From NCBI GenBank assembly GCA_903884945.1, contig CAISGR010000145.1, positions 1 through 59,081 of the forward strand: a stretch of DNA of 59,081 bases. The letters run 5' to 3'. This stretch comes from an uncultured bacterium. Its GTDB lineage: Bacteria > Pseudomonadota > Alphaproteobacteria > Sphingomonadales > Sphingomonadaceae. The translations under genes were made by a program, and so were the position numbers. Position 1 is the first letter of the stretch. Every line of letters begins with the position of its first letter. Shown one piece after another: positions 17,876-26,715 of the stretch. A model generated the notes under the pieces. The model saw only the letters and a list, made by a program, of their open reading frames with translations. It was not told the DNA's origin and made no database searches.

Positions 17876-18762
17876 TCTATGACATCCGCCACGTCACGCG
17901 CTTCGATTATGGCGCGTCGGTCAAGTTCGCGCGCTGCAACCTGCGGCTGAAGCCGATCCACTGGTCGGGCCAGGAACTGCGCGACTATCGCCTCACGATC
18001 AGCCCCTCGGGCCGCACCGCGCCCGCGCGGGCCGAGGCGGGGCTCGCCAATGTCGTGCGGCTCGTGGTCGAGGAGCCGGTGCGCCACCTGGTGATCGAGA
18101 GCGTGTCGCGAATCGCCGTCGATCGTCCGGTGCCGATGCCGTCGGACAGCGATCCGACGCTCGGCCAGGTCGCGATCGCCGCCCGGGCCAGTCGCGATCC
18201 CTCGCCCGCGGGGCCCGCCAATTATCTCTTCCCCTCGCCGCTGATCCCGCTCGACCGCGACATTGCCGACTGGTGCGCCGCCGAACTGCACCCCGATCGC
18301 CCGTCGCTCGAGGCGGCGATCGCGCTGGCGCGGCGCATCCAGCGCGAATTCGCCTTCGATCCGGAGGCGACCCTGGTCGATACCAGGCCGCACGAGGCGT
18401 TCGTGAAGCGCGGCGGCGTCTGCCAGGATTTCGCGCAGATCATGATCACCGGCCTGCGCGCCGCCGGCCTGCCGGCCGCCTATGCCTCGGGCTATATCCG
18501 CACGATCCCGCCGCCCGGCGAGGCGCGGCTGGTCGGGGCGGACGCGACTCATGCCTGGGTGCTGCTGTGGTGCGGGCCGGATCATGGCTGGGTCGGGGTC
18601 GATCCCACCAACGGCATCTGGATGGCGGGCGATCACATCATCATGGCGATCGGCCGTGATTATGGCGAGATCGCGCCGATCGATGGCGTCGTGCTGGGAT
18701 CGGGTGCGCAGAAGATGGACGTCTCGGTCGATGTCGCGCCGGTGCTGGAAGCCGTGTCCTGA
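17872..18762 (+). CDS. Transglutaminase-family protein coupled to the ATP-grasp/alpha-E gene
   Basis: A 296-residue cytoplasmic protein, no signal peptide. The N-terminal beta domain (YDIRHVTRFDYGASV) typical of bacterial transglutaminase-like proteins is followed by a transglutaminase core with a full catalytic triad: Cys184 (RGGVCQDFAQIM), His227 (DATHAWVLLW) and Asp244 (GVDPTNG). Such proteins hydrolyse or exchange amide bonds. It overlaps the preceding gene by four bases, the standard arrangement for the ATP-grasp/alpha-E/transglutaminase set, so the three activities presumably act on one unidentified peptide or amide. The next gene starts 99 bases on. Confidence 0.88.
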   Translation: MIYDIRHVTRFDYGASVKFARCNLRLKPIHWSGQELRDYRLTISPSGRTAPARAEAGLANVVRLVVEEPVRHLVIESVSRIAVDRPVPMPSDSDPTLGQVAIAARASRDPSPAGPANYLFPSPLIPLDRDIADWCAAELHPDRPSLEAAIALARRIQREFAFDPEATLVDTRPHEAFVKRGGVCQDFAQIMITGLRAAGLPAAYASGYIRTIPPPGEARLVGADATHAWVLLWCGPDHGWVGVDPTNGIWMAGDHIIMAIGRDYGEIAPIDGVVLGSGAQKMDVSVDVAPVLEAVS

Positions 18763-18861
18763 GCCGCTTCGGCCAGATTCGCGCCCCTCGGGCGGGTGGG
18801 GGTTTGCGCTTCCTGCTACGATACCCCAAATAGGCGCCAAGATCAGAAACCGGGGATAAAA

Positions 18862-19791
18862 GTGGCCGATCCATATGCAACGCTGGGTGTTCCGCGCACC
18901 GCCAGCGAGGCTGACATCAAGAAGGCGTATCGGAAGCTCGCCAAGGAGCTGCATCCCGATCGCAACAAGGACAACAAGAAGGCGACCGAGCGGTTCAGCG
19001 AGGTCACCAATGCCTATGACCTGCTGACCGACAAGGACAAGCGCGCGCGCTTCGATCGCGGCGAGATCGATGGCGACGGCAACCCGGCCGCGCCCTTCGG
19101 CTTCGGTGCCGGCGGCGGGGGCGGTTTCCGCCCCGGTCCGGGCGGTTCGCCGTTCGAGGCGGACGGGCCCGATATCAGCGATATCTTCGAGGGCATGTTC
19201 TCTGGCGGTGGCCGTGGCGGCGGCTTTGCCAGCGGCTTTGGCGGTTTCGGCCGGCGGCCCCAGCCCAAGGGCGCGAACATCGCCTACAAGCTCAACGTCT
19301 CGTTCACGGATGCGGCCACGCTCAGCCCGCAGCGGATCACGCTCGGCGACGGCAAGACGATCGACCTGAAGCTGCCCGCGGGCCTCGAAAGCGGGGCGCA
19401 GATGCGCCTGGCCGGCAAGGGGCAGCCGGGGCCGGGGGGCGCCGGCGACGGCATCGTCACGATCAATATCCAGCCGCACCGCTTCTTCACGCGCGACGGC
19501 GACGATGTCCGGCTCGACCTCCCGGTCAGCCTGTCCGAGGCCGTGCTCGGCGCCTCGGTCCGCGTGCCGACGGTCGAGAGCACGGTGATGCTGACGGTCC
19601 CCGCCGGCTCGACCTCGGGCAAGGTGCTCCGCCTGCGCGGGCGCGGCTTCCACAAGAAGGATGGCACCCGCGGCGACCAGCTGGTGACGCTGATGGTCGA
19701 CCTGCCGGTCGACAATGCGGCGCTGGCCGAATTCGTGCGCGGCTGGAAGGATCAGGACAAGAGCAACCCGCGCAGCAATATGGGCGTTTAA
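18862..19791 (+). CDS. DnaJ/CbpA-type Hsp40 co-chaperone
   Basis: A 309-residue J-domain protein. Residues 2-68 are the J domain with the HPD tripeptide (KELHPDRNKD) that stimulates Hsp70 ATPase. A long Gly/Phe-rich linker (about 75-140) follows, then two C-terminal beta domains (about 140-300) with LPAGLESGAQMRLAGKGQPG and RLRGRGFHKKDGTRGD. The DnaJ zinc-finger CxxCxGxG repeats are absent, making this a class II (CbpA-like) protein. The GTG at 18862 is preceded by GGGGA and places the J domain at the N-terminus; the frame continues upstream without purpose. It ends seven bases before the YihY gene and is probably co-transcribed with it and fabI. Confidence 0.9.
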   Translation: MADPYATLGVPRTASEADIKKAYRKLAKELHPDRNKDNKKATERFSEVTNAYDLLTDKDKRARFDRGEIDGDGNPAAPFGFGAGGGGGFRPGPGGSPFEADGPDISDIFEGMFSGGGRGGGFASGFGGFGRRPQPKGANIAYKLNVSFTDAATLSPQRITLGDGKTIDLKLPAGLESGAQMRLAGKGQPGPGGAGDGIVTINIQPHRFFTRDGDDVRLDLPVSLSEAVLGASVRVPTVESTVMLTVPAGSTSGKVLRLRGRGFHKKDGTRGDQLVTLMVDLPVDNAALAEFVRGWKDQDKSNPRSNMGV

Positions 19792-19797
19792 GCCCCT

Positions 19798-20766
19798 GTG
19801 CAGGATATTTCGCCCCAATCGCCCGAGGAGCGCCGCAAGCAACCGGGCGATGGGCGGACGAAGCTCAGCCGCCGCCTCGCCTTTGTGCGGCCCGGCAGCT
19901 ATGCCCGGGAAGTGCTGAAGCGGGTCGCGATCGGCGTCTATAGCGACGGGTTCGTCCATGCCGGCAACCTCGCCTATCTGTCGCTGATCACGCTATTCCC
20001 CTTCTTCATCGTCGCCGCCGCGGTCGCGCGGCTGTTCGGGCAGACCGGGGAGGGCCTCCATGCCGTGCAGGCGTTCCTGCATACCGTGCCGCCGGGGGTC
20101 GCCAAGGTGCTGCAGACTCCGATCACCGACGTGCTGACCGCACGGTCCGGGTCGCTCCTGTGGTTCGGCGCGATCGTCGGGCTGTGGACGACTGCGAGCT
20201 TCATCGAGACGATCCGCGATATCCTGCGCCGCGCCTATGGCGTGAAATCGATCCGGCCCTTCTGGCAATATCGGCTCTGGTCGATCGGGCTGATCCTCGC
20301 CGCGATGATCCTGATCCTGGTCGCCTTCGCGTTCCAGATCGCGTTGCTCGCGGTCGAGGAGTTCATCCTGCGCGTGCTGCCTTTCGCGGCGGACGCGGCG
20401 ACCCTGGTCTCGCTCAGCCGGATCGCGCCGGCCGCGGCGCTGTTCGCTGCGCTCTACATGGTCTTCTATGCGCTCACCCCGCGCAAATATCGCGAGAGCA
20501 AATGCCCCAAATGGCCCGGGGCGGCATTCACCGCGGGCTGGTGGCTGCTGGTGACGGCGTTGCTGCCGAAGATCCTCGGCATGCTGGGCAGCTACGACCT
20601 TACCTATGGCAGCCTGGCCGGTGTGATGATCGCCCTGATCTTCTTCTTCTTTGTTGGTCTGGGCCTGGTCGTGGGTGCCGAATTGAACGCGGCACTGGCG
20701 GAAGCCGATGATGAGGGAGTAGAGGACCTCGGCGGCAGCAACAAACAGGAGGCGGCAGCGGCGTGA
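19798..20766 (+). CDS. YihY/BrkB-family inner-membrane protein
   Basis: A 322-residue integral membrane protein with about six hydrophobic segments. Family hallmarks are visible: an N-terminal amphipathic region, GNLAYLSLITLFPFFIVAAA, IETIRDILRRAYGV, FYALTPRKY and KILGMLGSYDLTYGSLAGVM followed by a Phe-rich helix (IFFFFVGLGLVVGAELNAAL). The molecular role of the family is unsettled despite early names such as ribonuclease BN or virulence factor BrkB. The start is a GTG at 19798. Its stop overlaps the fabI start (GTGA), so it is translationally coupled to fatty-acid synthesis. Confidence 0.87.
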   Translation: MQDISPQSPEERRKQPGDGRTKLSRRLAFVRPGSYAREVLKRVAIGVYSDGFVHAGNLAYLSLITLFPFFIVAAAVARLFGQTGEGLHAVQAFLHTVPPGVAKVLQTPITDVLTARSGSLLWFGAIVGLWTTASFIETIRDILRRAYGVKSIRPFWQYRLWSIGLILAAMILILVAFAFQIALLAVEEFILRVLPFAADAATLVSLSRIAPAAALFAALYMVFYALTPRKYRESKCPKWPGAAFTAGWWLLVTALLPKILGMLGSYDLTYGSLAGVMIALIFFFFVGLGLVVGAELNAALAEADDEGVEDLGGSNKQEAAAA

Positions 20767-21566
20767 CGGGATTGATGGAAGGTAAGCGCGGACTCATCAT
20801 GGGGCTCGCCAATGATCGCTCGCTCGCCTGGGGGATCGCGAAGAAGCTGAACGAGGCCGGGGCCGAACTCGCGTTCAGCTATCAGGGCGAAGCGCTCGAG
20901 AAGCGGGTCCGTCCGCTTGCCGAACAGCTCGGCTCGACCCGCCTGATCGATTGCGACGTCTCCGACATGACAGCGCTCGACAAGGCGTTCGCGACGCTGG
21001 CCGAGGAGTGGCCGACGATCGACTTCGTCGTCCATGCGATCGGCTTTTCGGACAAGAACGAGCTGCGCGGCCGCTTCATGGATACGACGCTCGACAATTT
21101 CCTGACGACGATGAACATCTCGGTGTACAGCTTCGTCGCCGTCGCGCAGCGTGCCGCGGCGATGATGCCCAATGGCGGTTCGCTGCTGACGCTCAGCTAT
21201 TACGGCGCCGAGAAGGTGATCCCGCACTATAACGTCATGGGCGTGGCCAAGGCGGCGCTCGAGACCAGCGTGCAGTATCTCGCGGTCGATCTCGGCCGGG
21301 ACAATATCCGCGTCAACGCGATCTCGGCCGGGCCGATCAAGACGCTCGCGGCCTCGGGCATCGGCGATTTCCGGCTGATCCTGAAGTGGAACGAGCTCAA
21401 TTCGCCGCTCAAGCGCAACGTGACGATCGAGGATGTCGGCGGCGCCGGCCTGTACCTGCTCAGCGATCTGTCGAGCGGCGTGACGGGCGAGACGCATCAT
21501 GTCGATGCCGGCTATCACGTGATCGGCATGAAGGCCGAGGACGCGCCGGATATCGCTTTGGTGTAA
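20763..21566 (+). CDS. fabI: Enoyl-[acyl-carrier-protein] reductase (NADH)
   Basis: A 267-residue short-chain dehydrogenase-type enzyme for the last reduction of each fatty-acid elongation cycle, and the triclosan/isoniazid-class target. Visible are the modified nucleotide motif GLANDRSLAWGIAKKL, the CDVSD segment, and the FabI catalytic pair in SYYGAEKVIPHYNVMGVAK (Tyr-x6-Lys). ISAGPIKTLAASGI and GLYLLSDLSSGVTGE are also typical. GTG at 20763 overlaps the upstream stop; an internal ATG at 20775 is an alternative start. Directly after the stop lies the left repeat of the DUF559 cassette, which may end transcription or act as 3' structure. Confidence 0.95.
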   Translation: MTGLMEGKRGLIMGLANDRSLAWGIAKKLNEAGAELAFSYQGEALEKRVRPLAEQLGSTRLIDCDVSDMTALDKAFATLAEEWPTIDFVVHAIGFSDKNELRGRFMDTTLDNFLTTMNISVYSFVAVAQRAAAMMPNGGSLLTLSYYGAEKVIPHYNVMGVAKAALETSVQYLAVDLGRDNIRVNAISAGPIKTLAASGIGDFRLILKWNELNSPLKRNVTIEDVGGAGLYLLSDLSSGVTGETHHVDAGYHVIGMKAEDAPDIALV

Positions 21567-21568
21567 TG

Positions 21569-21624
21569 CCCCTCTCCCTTAGGGGAGAGGGAGGGGCCCA
21601 AGCGAAGCTTGGGAGGGTGAGGGG
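21569..21624 (+). repeat. Left double-hairpin repeat of the DUF559 cassette
   Basis: Two adjoining palindromes: CCCTCTCCC-TTAG-GGGAGAGGG (21570-21591) and CCCAAGC-GAA-GCTTGGG (21597-21613), then AGGGTGAGGGG abutting the nuclease ATG at 21625. The purine-rich tail is the only available Shine-Dalgarno sequence for the gene. An inverted copy lies at 21983-22040. Related palindromes occur at 26679-26715, 26991-27020 and 32499-32521. Confidence 0.8.
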
Positions 21625-22050
21625 ATGAAACGGCCACCAGGCAAAGAGGCTTTGGAACGCCAGCGACGCTTACGGCGTGAACCAACCGAGCCCGAGAAAC
21701 GGCGTTGGAAACATCTCCGCAATCGACAGGTTGCGGGGTTGAAGTTCAGGCAGCAGGTCTGGCTTGGCCCTTACATCGTCGATTTTTTCTGCGCAAAGGC
21801 CCGGCTGGCAATCGAATTGGACGGCGAAACCCATACCGGACCTGAAGCCGAAGCCTATGATGAGCGACGCACAGCGATCATTGAAGCAGAAGGCTTTCGG
21901 CTAAGACGATTCTGGAACAATGACGTGATGCAAAATATCGAGGGTGTCGTGACAATGATTGAGGAAGCGGCACGAGAATCAACCCCTCACCCTCCCACCG
22001 CTTCGCGGCGGGTCCCTCCCTCTCCCCTACAGGGAGAGGGCAAGCGATGA
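21625..22050 (+). CDS. DUF559 (Vsr-like, PD-(D/E)xK) endonuclease-domain protein
   Basis: A 141-residue DUF559 protein. The helical N-terminus ([20 protein letters not shown]) leads into the nuclease-like core: [38 protein letters not shown] and [17 protein letters not shown], with the conserved Asp and E-x-D pattern of very-short-patch-repair-type nucleases. The last ~20 codons (PHPPTASRR onward) are a translation of the right repeat. Base composition and codon choice (AAA, GAA, CGA, ATT, TTT) are clearly less GC-rich than in fabI and aroC, pointing to acquisition. The stop overlaps the aroC ATG. DNA cleavage activity and biological role are unproven for the family. Confidence 0.85.
   Translation: MKRPPGKEALERQRRLRREPTEPEKRRWKHLRNRQVAGLKFRQQVWLGPYIVDFFCAKARLAIELDGETHTGPEAEAYDERRTAIIEAEGFRLRRFWNNDVMQNIEGVVTMIEEAARESTPHPPTASRRVPPSPLQGEGKR
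21983..22040 (-). repeat. Right repeat of the DUF559 cassette, inverted
   Basis: Read on the minus strand this is the same unit as the left repeat: CCCTCTCCC-TGTAG-GGGAGAGGG-type palindrome, AGGG, a second hairpin (CCGCCGC-GAA-GCGGTGG, arms changed but pairing largely kept) and AGGGTGAGGGG. It encodes the C-terminus of the DUF559 protein and stops six bases before the aroC ATG at 22047. Confidence 0.8.
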
Positions 22051-23114
22051 GCTTCAACACCTTCGGCCGCGTCTTCCGGTTCACCAGCTGGGGCGAATCG
22101 CACGGGCCGGCGATCGGCGCGGTCGTCGATGGCTGCCCGCCGGGGCTCGCCCTCTCCGAAGCCGATCTCCAGCCCTATCTGGACAAGCGCCGCCCGGGCA
22201 GTTCGCGCTTCACCACGCAGCGGCAGGAGCCGGATCAGGTCCGCATCCTCTCCGGCGTGTTCGACGGGAGGACGACCGGCACGCCGATCAGCCTGATGAT
22301 CGAGAATGTCGACCAGCGCTCGAAGGATTATTCGGAGGTCGCCAAGGCGTACCGCCCCGGCCATGCCGATTATGCCTATGATGCGAAATACGGCTTTCGC
22401 GACTATCGCGGCGGCGGTCGCTCCTCCGCGCGGGAGACGGCGTCGCGGGTCGCGGCGGGCGGCGTCGCGCGGCTGGTGATCCCCGAGGTGCGCATTCGCG
22501 CGTGGGTCGAGGCGATCGGTGGCGACCGAATCGATCCGGCCAATTTCGATCCCGACCAGATCGATGCCAACCCGTTCTTCTGTCCGGATGCCGTCGCCGC
22601 CGCGCGCTGGGAAGCGCTGGTCGATGGCGCGCGCAAGGCGGGTTCGTCGCTCGGCGCCGTGGTCGCCTGCGAGGCGATCGGCGTGCCGGCCGGCTGGGGC
22701 GCGCCGCTCTACGCGAAGCTCGATGCGGAACTGGCGTCCGCCTGCATGGGCATCAACGCCGTGAAGGGCGTCGAGATCGGCGATGGGTTCGAGGCCGCTG
22801 CCCTGCGCGGCGAGGACAATGCCGATGCGATGCGCCCCGGCGCCGATGGCCCCGAATTCCTCGCCAATCACGCCGGCGGGATCGCCGGCGGCATTGCGAC
22901 GGGCCAGCCGATCCGGCTGCGCGTGGCGTTCAAGCCGACCAGTTCGATCCTCACGCCGGTCGAGACCATCACCCGCGACGGCGAAGCGACCGAGATCATG
23001 ACCAAGGGGCGCCACGATCCCTGTGTCGGGATCCGCGGTGCGCCGGTGGTCGAGGCGATGGTGGCGCTGGTGCTCGCCGACCAGAAATTGCTGCACCGCG
23101 CGCAATGCGGCTGA
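22047..23114 (+). CDS. aroC: Chorismate synthase
   Basis: A 355-residue enzyme that converts EPSP to chorismate with reduced FMN as catalyst, the last step of the shikimate pathway. The family signatures are plain: [59 protein letters not shown] followed by [13 protein letters not shown], and [18 protein letters not shown] at the end. The length is normal. Its ATG overlaps the DUF559 stop, so insertion of the cassette has put aroC under read-through from fabI or the repeat. Chorismate feeds the pheA product further along the window. Confidence 0.96.
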   Translation: MSFNTFGRVFRFTSWGESHGPAIGAVVDGCPPGLALSEADLQPYLDKRRPGSSRFTTQRQEPDQVRILSGVFDGRTTGTPISLMIENVDQRSKDYSEVAKAYRPGHADYAYDAKYGFRDYRGGGRSSARETASRVAAGGVARLVIPEVRIRAWVEAIGGDRIDPANFDPDQIDANPFFCPDAVAAARWEALVDGARKAGSSLGAVVACEAIGVPAGWGAPLYAKLDAELASACMGINAVKGVEIGDGFEAAALRGEDNADAMRPGADGPEFLANHAGGIAGGIATGQPIRLRVAFKPTSSILTPVETITRDGEATEIMTKGRHDPCVGIRGAPVVEAMVALVLADQKLLHRAQCG

Positions 23115-23139
23115 GCGGCGGCCGCCCGCGCCACGTCAG

Positions 23140-23222
23140 TTGTACAATGTTCTGTACAGGTCGAAAATGTCAGTAACCCTCATGACATTCTCAACCGGGC
23201 GACGCTGCGCCCGTCGCCCGGT
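23140..23222. other. Structured spacer between convergent aroC and purA
   Basis: Three symmetrical elements are packed into 83 bases: two TGTACA hexamers (23141-23146, 23153-23158); AATGTCA-N10-TGACATT (23166-23189, extending to 9 of 10 bp); and a perfect 11-bp hairpin ACCGGGCGACG-N7-CGTCGCCCGGT (23194-23222). No T-run follows the hairpin on either strand. Both flanking genes end here, so these are not promoter elements for a known gene. They could delimit a small RNA or binding sites; I cannot tell which. Confidence 0.4.
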
Positions 23223-23329
23223 CGTGATTCAATCGGGCCGAAACCGGCGTTATCCAGCCTGATCGCAGCGAAACATCGCCGCGTCTTTCTCACGGCCGGC
23301 AACGGAAACGCGGCGCGACGTGCGGTGCC

Positions 23330-24619
23330 CTAATCCGCGAACGGGTCCCTGACCAGGATCGTGTCCTCGCGCTCGGGGCTCGTCGAGACCAGCGCGACCG
23401 GGCAGTGGATCAGCTCCTCGATGCGCCGGATATATTTGATCGCCTGGGCGGGAAGATCGGCCCAGCTGCGCGCACCGGCAGTCGATTCCTGCCAGCCCGG
23501 CATCGTCTCGTAGACCGGCTCGACCGCGGCCTGGTCGGCGGCATGCGAGGGGAAATAGTCGAGCGTCTCGCCGCGCAGGCGATAGCCGGTGCAGATCTTC
23601 ACCTCGTCGAAGCCGTCGAGCACGTCGATCTTGGTCAGCGCGATGCCGGTGATGCCGCCGACTGCGGCGGACTGGCGTACCAGCACCGAATCGAACCAGC
23701 CGCACCGGCGCTTGCGGCCAGTGACGGTGCCGAACTCATGGCCGCGTTCGCCGAGGCGTTCGCCGGTCGCGTCCTCCAGTTCGGTGGGGAAGGGGCCCGA
23801 GCCGACGCGCGTCGTATAGGCCTTGGCGATTCCCAGCACGAAGCCGACCGCGCTCGGGCCGAGGCCCGAGCCGCCGGCTGCCGTGCCCGAGATCGTGTTG
23901 GACGAGGTGACGAACGGATAGGTGCCGTGGTCGACGTCGAGCAGCACCCCCTGCGCGCCCTCGAACAGGATGCGCCGGCCGCGCGCCCGCGCCTCGTTGA
24001 GATCGCGCCAGGCGGGGCGGGCGAAGGACAGCACGAAATCCGCGATCGCGCGCAGTTCCTCGACCAGGGCGGCCCGGTCGATCGGCGGCTCGCCGAAGCC
24101 GGCACGCAGCGCATCGTGATGCGCGGTCAGGCGGTCGAGCTGCGAATCCAACGCGTCGAGATGGGCGAGATCGCACACGCGGATCGCGCGGCGGCCGACC
24201 TTGTCCTCATAGGCCGGGCCGATGCCGCGCCGCGTGGTGCCGATCTTGCCGGAACCGCTGGCATCCTCGCGCAAGCCGTCCAGGTCGCGGTGGAACGGGA
24301 GGATCAGCGCGCAATTGTCGGCGATCATCAGGGTTTCGGGGGTGATCGTCACGCCCTGCCCGGTCAGCTTCTCGACTTCGGCCTTCAGCGCCCAGGGATC
24401 GAGCACCACGCCATTGCCGATCACCGAGGGTGTGCCCCGGACGATGCCCGACGGCAGCAGCGACAGCTTGTACACCTTCTCGCCGACGACGAGCGTGTGC
24501 CCGGCATTGTGGCCGCCCTGGAAGCGCACGACCACGTCGGCGCGCTCGGCGAGCCAGTCGACGATCTTGCCCTTGCCCTCATCGCCCCATTGGGCACCGA
24601 TCACTGCTACGTTGGCCAA
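23330..24619 (-). CDS. purA: Adenylosuccinate synthetase
   Basis: A 429-residue GTP-dependent ligase joining IMP and aspartate, the committed step to AMP. Motifs: [20 protein letters not shown] (GTP P-loop-like), [52 protein letters not shown] and [12 protein letters not shown]. The TTG at 24619 was chosen because it yields the canonical start ([11 protein letters not shown]) and the usual length, after a GGGACGGGG ribosome site; the open frame upstream encodes nothing conserved. It forms, with hisZ, serA and serC, a leftward block common in sphingomonads, but the unknown gene at 24760 (opposite strand) separates it from hisZ. Confidence 0.95.
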   Translation of the reverse strand: MANVAVIGAQWGDEGKGKIVDWLAERADVVVRFQGGHNAGHTLVVGEKVYKLSLLPSGIVRGTPSVIGNGVVLDPWALKAEVEKLTGQGVTITPETLMIADNCALILPFHRDLDGLREDASGSGKIGTTRRGIGPAYEDKVGRRAIRVCDLAHLDALDSQLDRLTAHHDALRAGFGEPPIDRAALVEELRAIADFVLSFARPAWRDLNEARARGRRILFEGAQGVLLDVDHGTYPFVTSSNTISGTAAGGSGLGPSAVGFVLGIAKAYTTRVGSGPFPTELEDATGERLGERGHEFGTVTGRKRRCGWFDSVLVRQSAAVGGITGIALTKIDVLDGFDEVKICTGYRLRGETLDYFPSHAADQAAVEPVYETMPGWQESTAGARSWADLPAQAIKYIRRIEELIHCPVALVSTSPEREDTILVRDPFAD

Positions 24620-24759
24620 GGCCCCGTCCCGTTCGCTTGTTTGTCCAGAAGCCGGCAGCCCTAATGCCAGCGCGGCGGACGGTCCATGCCTAATTGGCGG
24701 CTTGACTATGCGCGGCGCGCGGCGAAGCCTCCGCAAACGGGAACAGGGGAGGAAACGCG

Positions 24760-25485
24760 ATGTTTCGAAAGACGCTGTTGGCATTGCTGGCGCTGGTCTG
24801 CGCGCCGGCCTTCGCACAGGAAGATGTCGTCGGGCAGGATATCGGGCAAAGCGAGATCATCGTCACCGGCGCGCGCCGCGCCGTGGACGGCTATGACGAT
24901 CATATCCCGCTGATCGGCTTGCGCCGCCGCGCCGATTTCGCGGTCCAGGAAGTCCGGATCACCGGGGATACCCGCGATCCGATCCTTCGCCACAACGAGA
25001 TGTACGCGATGATCCGCGGCGCGATCGAGCTCGCCGGGCGCCGCGGCGTCCAGCTCGCGATCGGCGACACCGTGATCGAGCCCCTGACGCTCGCAAATTA
25101 TCGCGATCTGGCGCTGGAGCGGGACAGCCGCCCCGATTCCGAACGCATGACCTTCCTGGTCAAGACGCCGCTTGGCGAGGGAATCGATTCCAAGGCGGCG
25201 CTCGACCGGGTCGACGCCTTCATCAAGGCGGTCCCGCCGGTCGGCCGCGCCCTGATCGAGAAGAGCGGCGACCTGACGCTGTCGGTGGTGAAGCCCGATC
25301 AGTATCGCGACGCCATCGTCGGTCTCGTCGCGGACGATGCGCTGAAGATGTCGCAGCGGTTCGGGGCGGACTATGGCGTCGAGGCCAAGGGCATCGACCG
25401 GCAGGTGGAATGGTCGCGCGCCGGCCTGACCGACGTGTTTCTCTACATTCCCTATCAGCTGACGATCCTGCCGAAGCAGCGCTAG
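24760..25485 (+). CDS. Exported protein of unknown function
   Basis: A 241-residue protein with a clean Sec signal ([20 protein letters not shown]). The mature N-terminus carries [14 protein letters not shown], which matches the IVVTGxR segment seen just after signal peptides in TonB-dependent receptors, yet no beta-barrel follows. The rest is mixed alpha/beta, with [20 protein letters not shown] resembling the repeated Ala-rich helix of SIMPL (DUF541) proteins only vaguely. ATG at 24760 follows AGGGGAGG. It lies alone between the convergent hisZ and divergent purA genes and is on the opposite strand to both. Periplasmic location is likely; function is unknown. Confidence 0.65.
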   Translation: MFRKTLLALLALVCAPAFAQEDVVGQDIGQSEIIVTGARRAVDGYDDHIPLIGLRRRADFAVQEVRITGDTRDPILRHNEMYAMIRGAIELAGRRGVQLAIGDTVIEPLTLANYRDLALERDSRPDSERMTFLVKTPLGEGIDSKAALDRVDAFIKAVPPVGRALIEKSGDLTLSVVKPDQYRDAIVGLVADDALKMSQRFGADYGVEAKGIDRQVEWSRAGLTDVFLYIPYQLTILPKQR

Positions 25486-25570
25486 CGTCCGCCCGGATCG
25501 ACCCGGCGCATCGTCGCCGTTCGCTCGACCCGAACGGGATGGTGCGATGCGCGGGCAATCGAGTCTCGGA

Positions 25571-26674
25571 TCAGGCGGGGCGGACCTCGCCCTCCTGCAG
25601 GATATGGGTGCAGAGCTGCGCCTCGGGCGTATCGCCCGCCTCGAGCGCCGCGACGGTGACCCAGCCCTGCGCGCGCATCGCCGCGGCGAGGGCGGGATCC
25701 GTGCCCAGCGGCACGAACAGGCGCCGCCGGTCGATATCGCCAAGGCCGGCCGCGACGATTGCGTCGGCATAGAGCGAGAAGCCGATCGCAGCCTCTTCCG
25801 CGCCGTCCTCATGGACGATGGTATAGCTGCCGCCCCGCCCGATCTCGCCCCGCACGCCGTCGGCGAAGATCGAGAAGCCGAGCCAGGTCTGGTATTCGAA
25901 GCCATGGCGCTCGGTTGGGTCGAGGGTGAGCGCCGTGCGGCCTTTGACGCTGGCGGCGATCGCCCACAATCCGTCGAGCCGCGAGCGAAGCGCGCCGCCG
26001 ACATCGAAGGCGCACAGCCGGTCATGCGCCTGCTCGAACGGGCCCGCCGCCTCGATCAGCGGCAGATAGGCCGGTGCGATCTCGGCGACGCCGCCGGCAT
26101 CCTTGGCATCGAGCCGGTCGCGAAGCGGCTCGATCAGCTCCGGCGCGACGGGCAGGGGGCCGGACGCCAGGATCGCGACCAGATCGGGCAGGGTGAAGTC
26201 GATCGAGATCGCCCGCACGCCGGCCGCCTCGAGCGCTTCGACCGCCACGCCGACGATCTCCTGCGCGGCAGCGACGGTATCGAGGCCGATCAGCTCGCAC
26301 CCCATCTGGCGCAGCTCGCGCTCCGGGCTGAGCTGTGAGGCGCGCAGTTTCAGCACCGGGCCGGCATAGGACAGGCGCACCGGGCGCGGGTGGTGGCCCA
26401 TGCGCGTCGCGGCGATCCGGCCGATCTGCGCGGTCATGTCCGGCCGGATCGCCAGTGTGCGCTGCGAGACGGGATCGACGAAGCGCACCGCGTCCTGCGT
26501 GCGCGCCGCCTTCAGCCGGCCCGCCAGCCCTTCCTCGAATTCGGCGAGCGCCGGATCGGCGCGTTCATAGCCATGGGCATAGGCGGCCCCAAGCACTGCC
26601 GCCTCGAGGCGCGCGGCCGCATCGGCGAACGGCGGCAGCCGGTCGCGGAAACCTTCGGGAAGGAGGCTGCTCAC
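25571..26674 (-). CDS. hisZ: ATP phosphoribosyltransferase regulatory subunit
   Basis: A 367-residue catalytically inactive paralogue of histidyl-tRNA synthetase that partners short-form HisG in the first step of histidine synthesis. Class II synthetase-like motifs are visible: LPEGFRDRLPPFAD at the N-terminus, DPVSQRTLAIRPDMTAQIGR and the motif-2-like RPVRLSYAGPVLK, ERELRQMGCELIG, and GRGGSYTIVHEDGAEEAAIG. The anticodon-binding domain is absent, as expected. The GTG at 26674 was chosen because the open frame further upstream runs through the repeat and the decayed DUF559 gene. The cassette remnant directly upstream separates hisZ from serA. Confidence 0.88.
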   Translation of the reverse strand: MSSLLPEGFRDRLPPFADAAARLEAAVLGAAYAHGYERADPALAEFEEGLAGRLKAARTQDAVRFVDPVSQRTLAIRPDMTAQIGRIAATRMGHHPRPVRLSYAGPVLKLRASQLSPERELRQMGCELIGLDTVAAAQEIVGVAVEALEAAGVRAISIDFTLPDLVAILASGPLPVAPELIEPLRDRLDAKDAGGVAEIAPAYLPLIEAAGPFEQAHDRLCAFDVGGALRSRLDGLWAIAASVKGRTALTLDPTERHGFEYQTWLGFSIFADGVRGEIGRGGSYTIVHEDGAEEAAIGFSLYADAIVAAGLGDIDRRRLFVPLGTDPALAAAMRAQGWVTVAALEAGDTPEAQLCTHILQEGEVRPA

Positions 26675-26678
26675 TTCG

Positions 26679-26715
26679 CCCTCTCCCCGCTTGCGGGGAG
26701 AGAAGGGAGAGGGGC
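26679..26715. repeat. Palindromic repeat on the hisZ side of the decayed cassette
   Basis: CTCTCCCCGC-TT-GCGGGGAGAG (26681-26702) is followed by AAGGGAGAGGGGC. The palindrome is the same type as the first hairpin of the intact cassette, with altered inner arms. Read on the minus strand it encodes the C-terminal residues of the DUF559 remnant, the same arrangement as in the intact copy. Confidence 0.65.

Noticed and set aside
24620..24817. N-terminal extension of purA by 66 residues
   Set aside because: The extra residues are basic and unconserved; the TTG at 24619 gives the normal PurA start and length.
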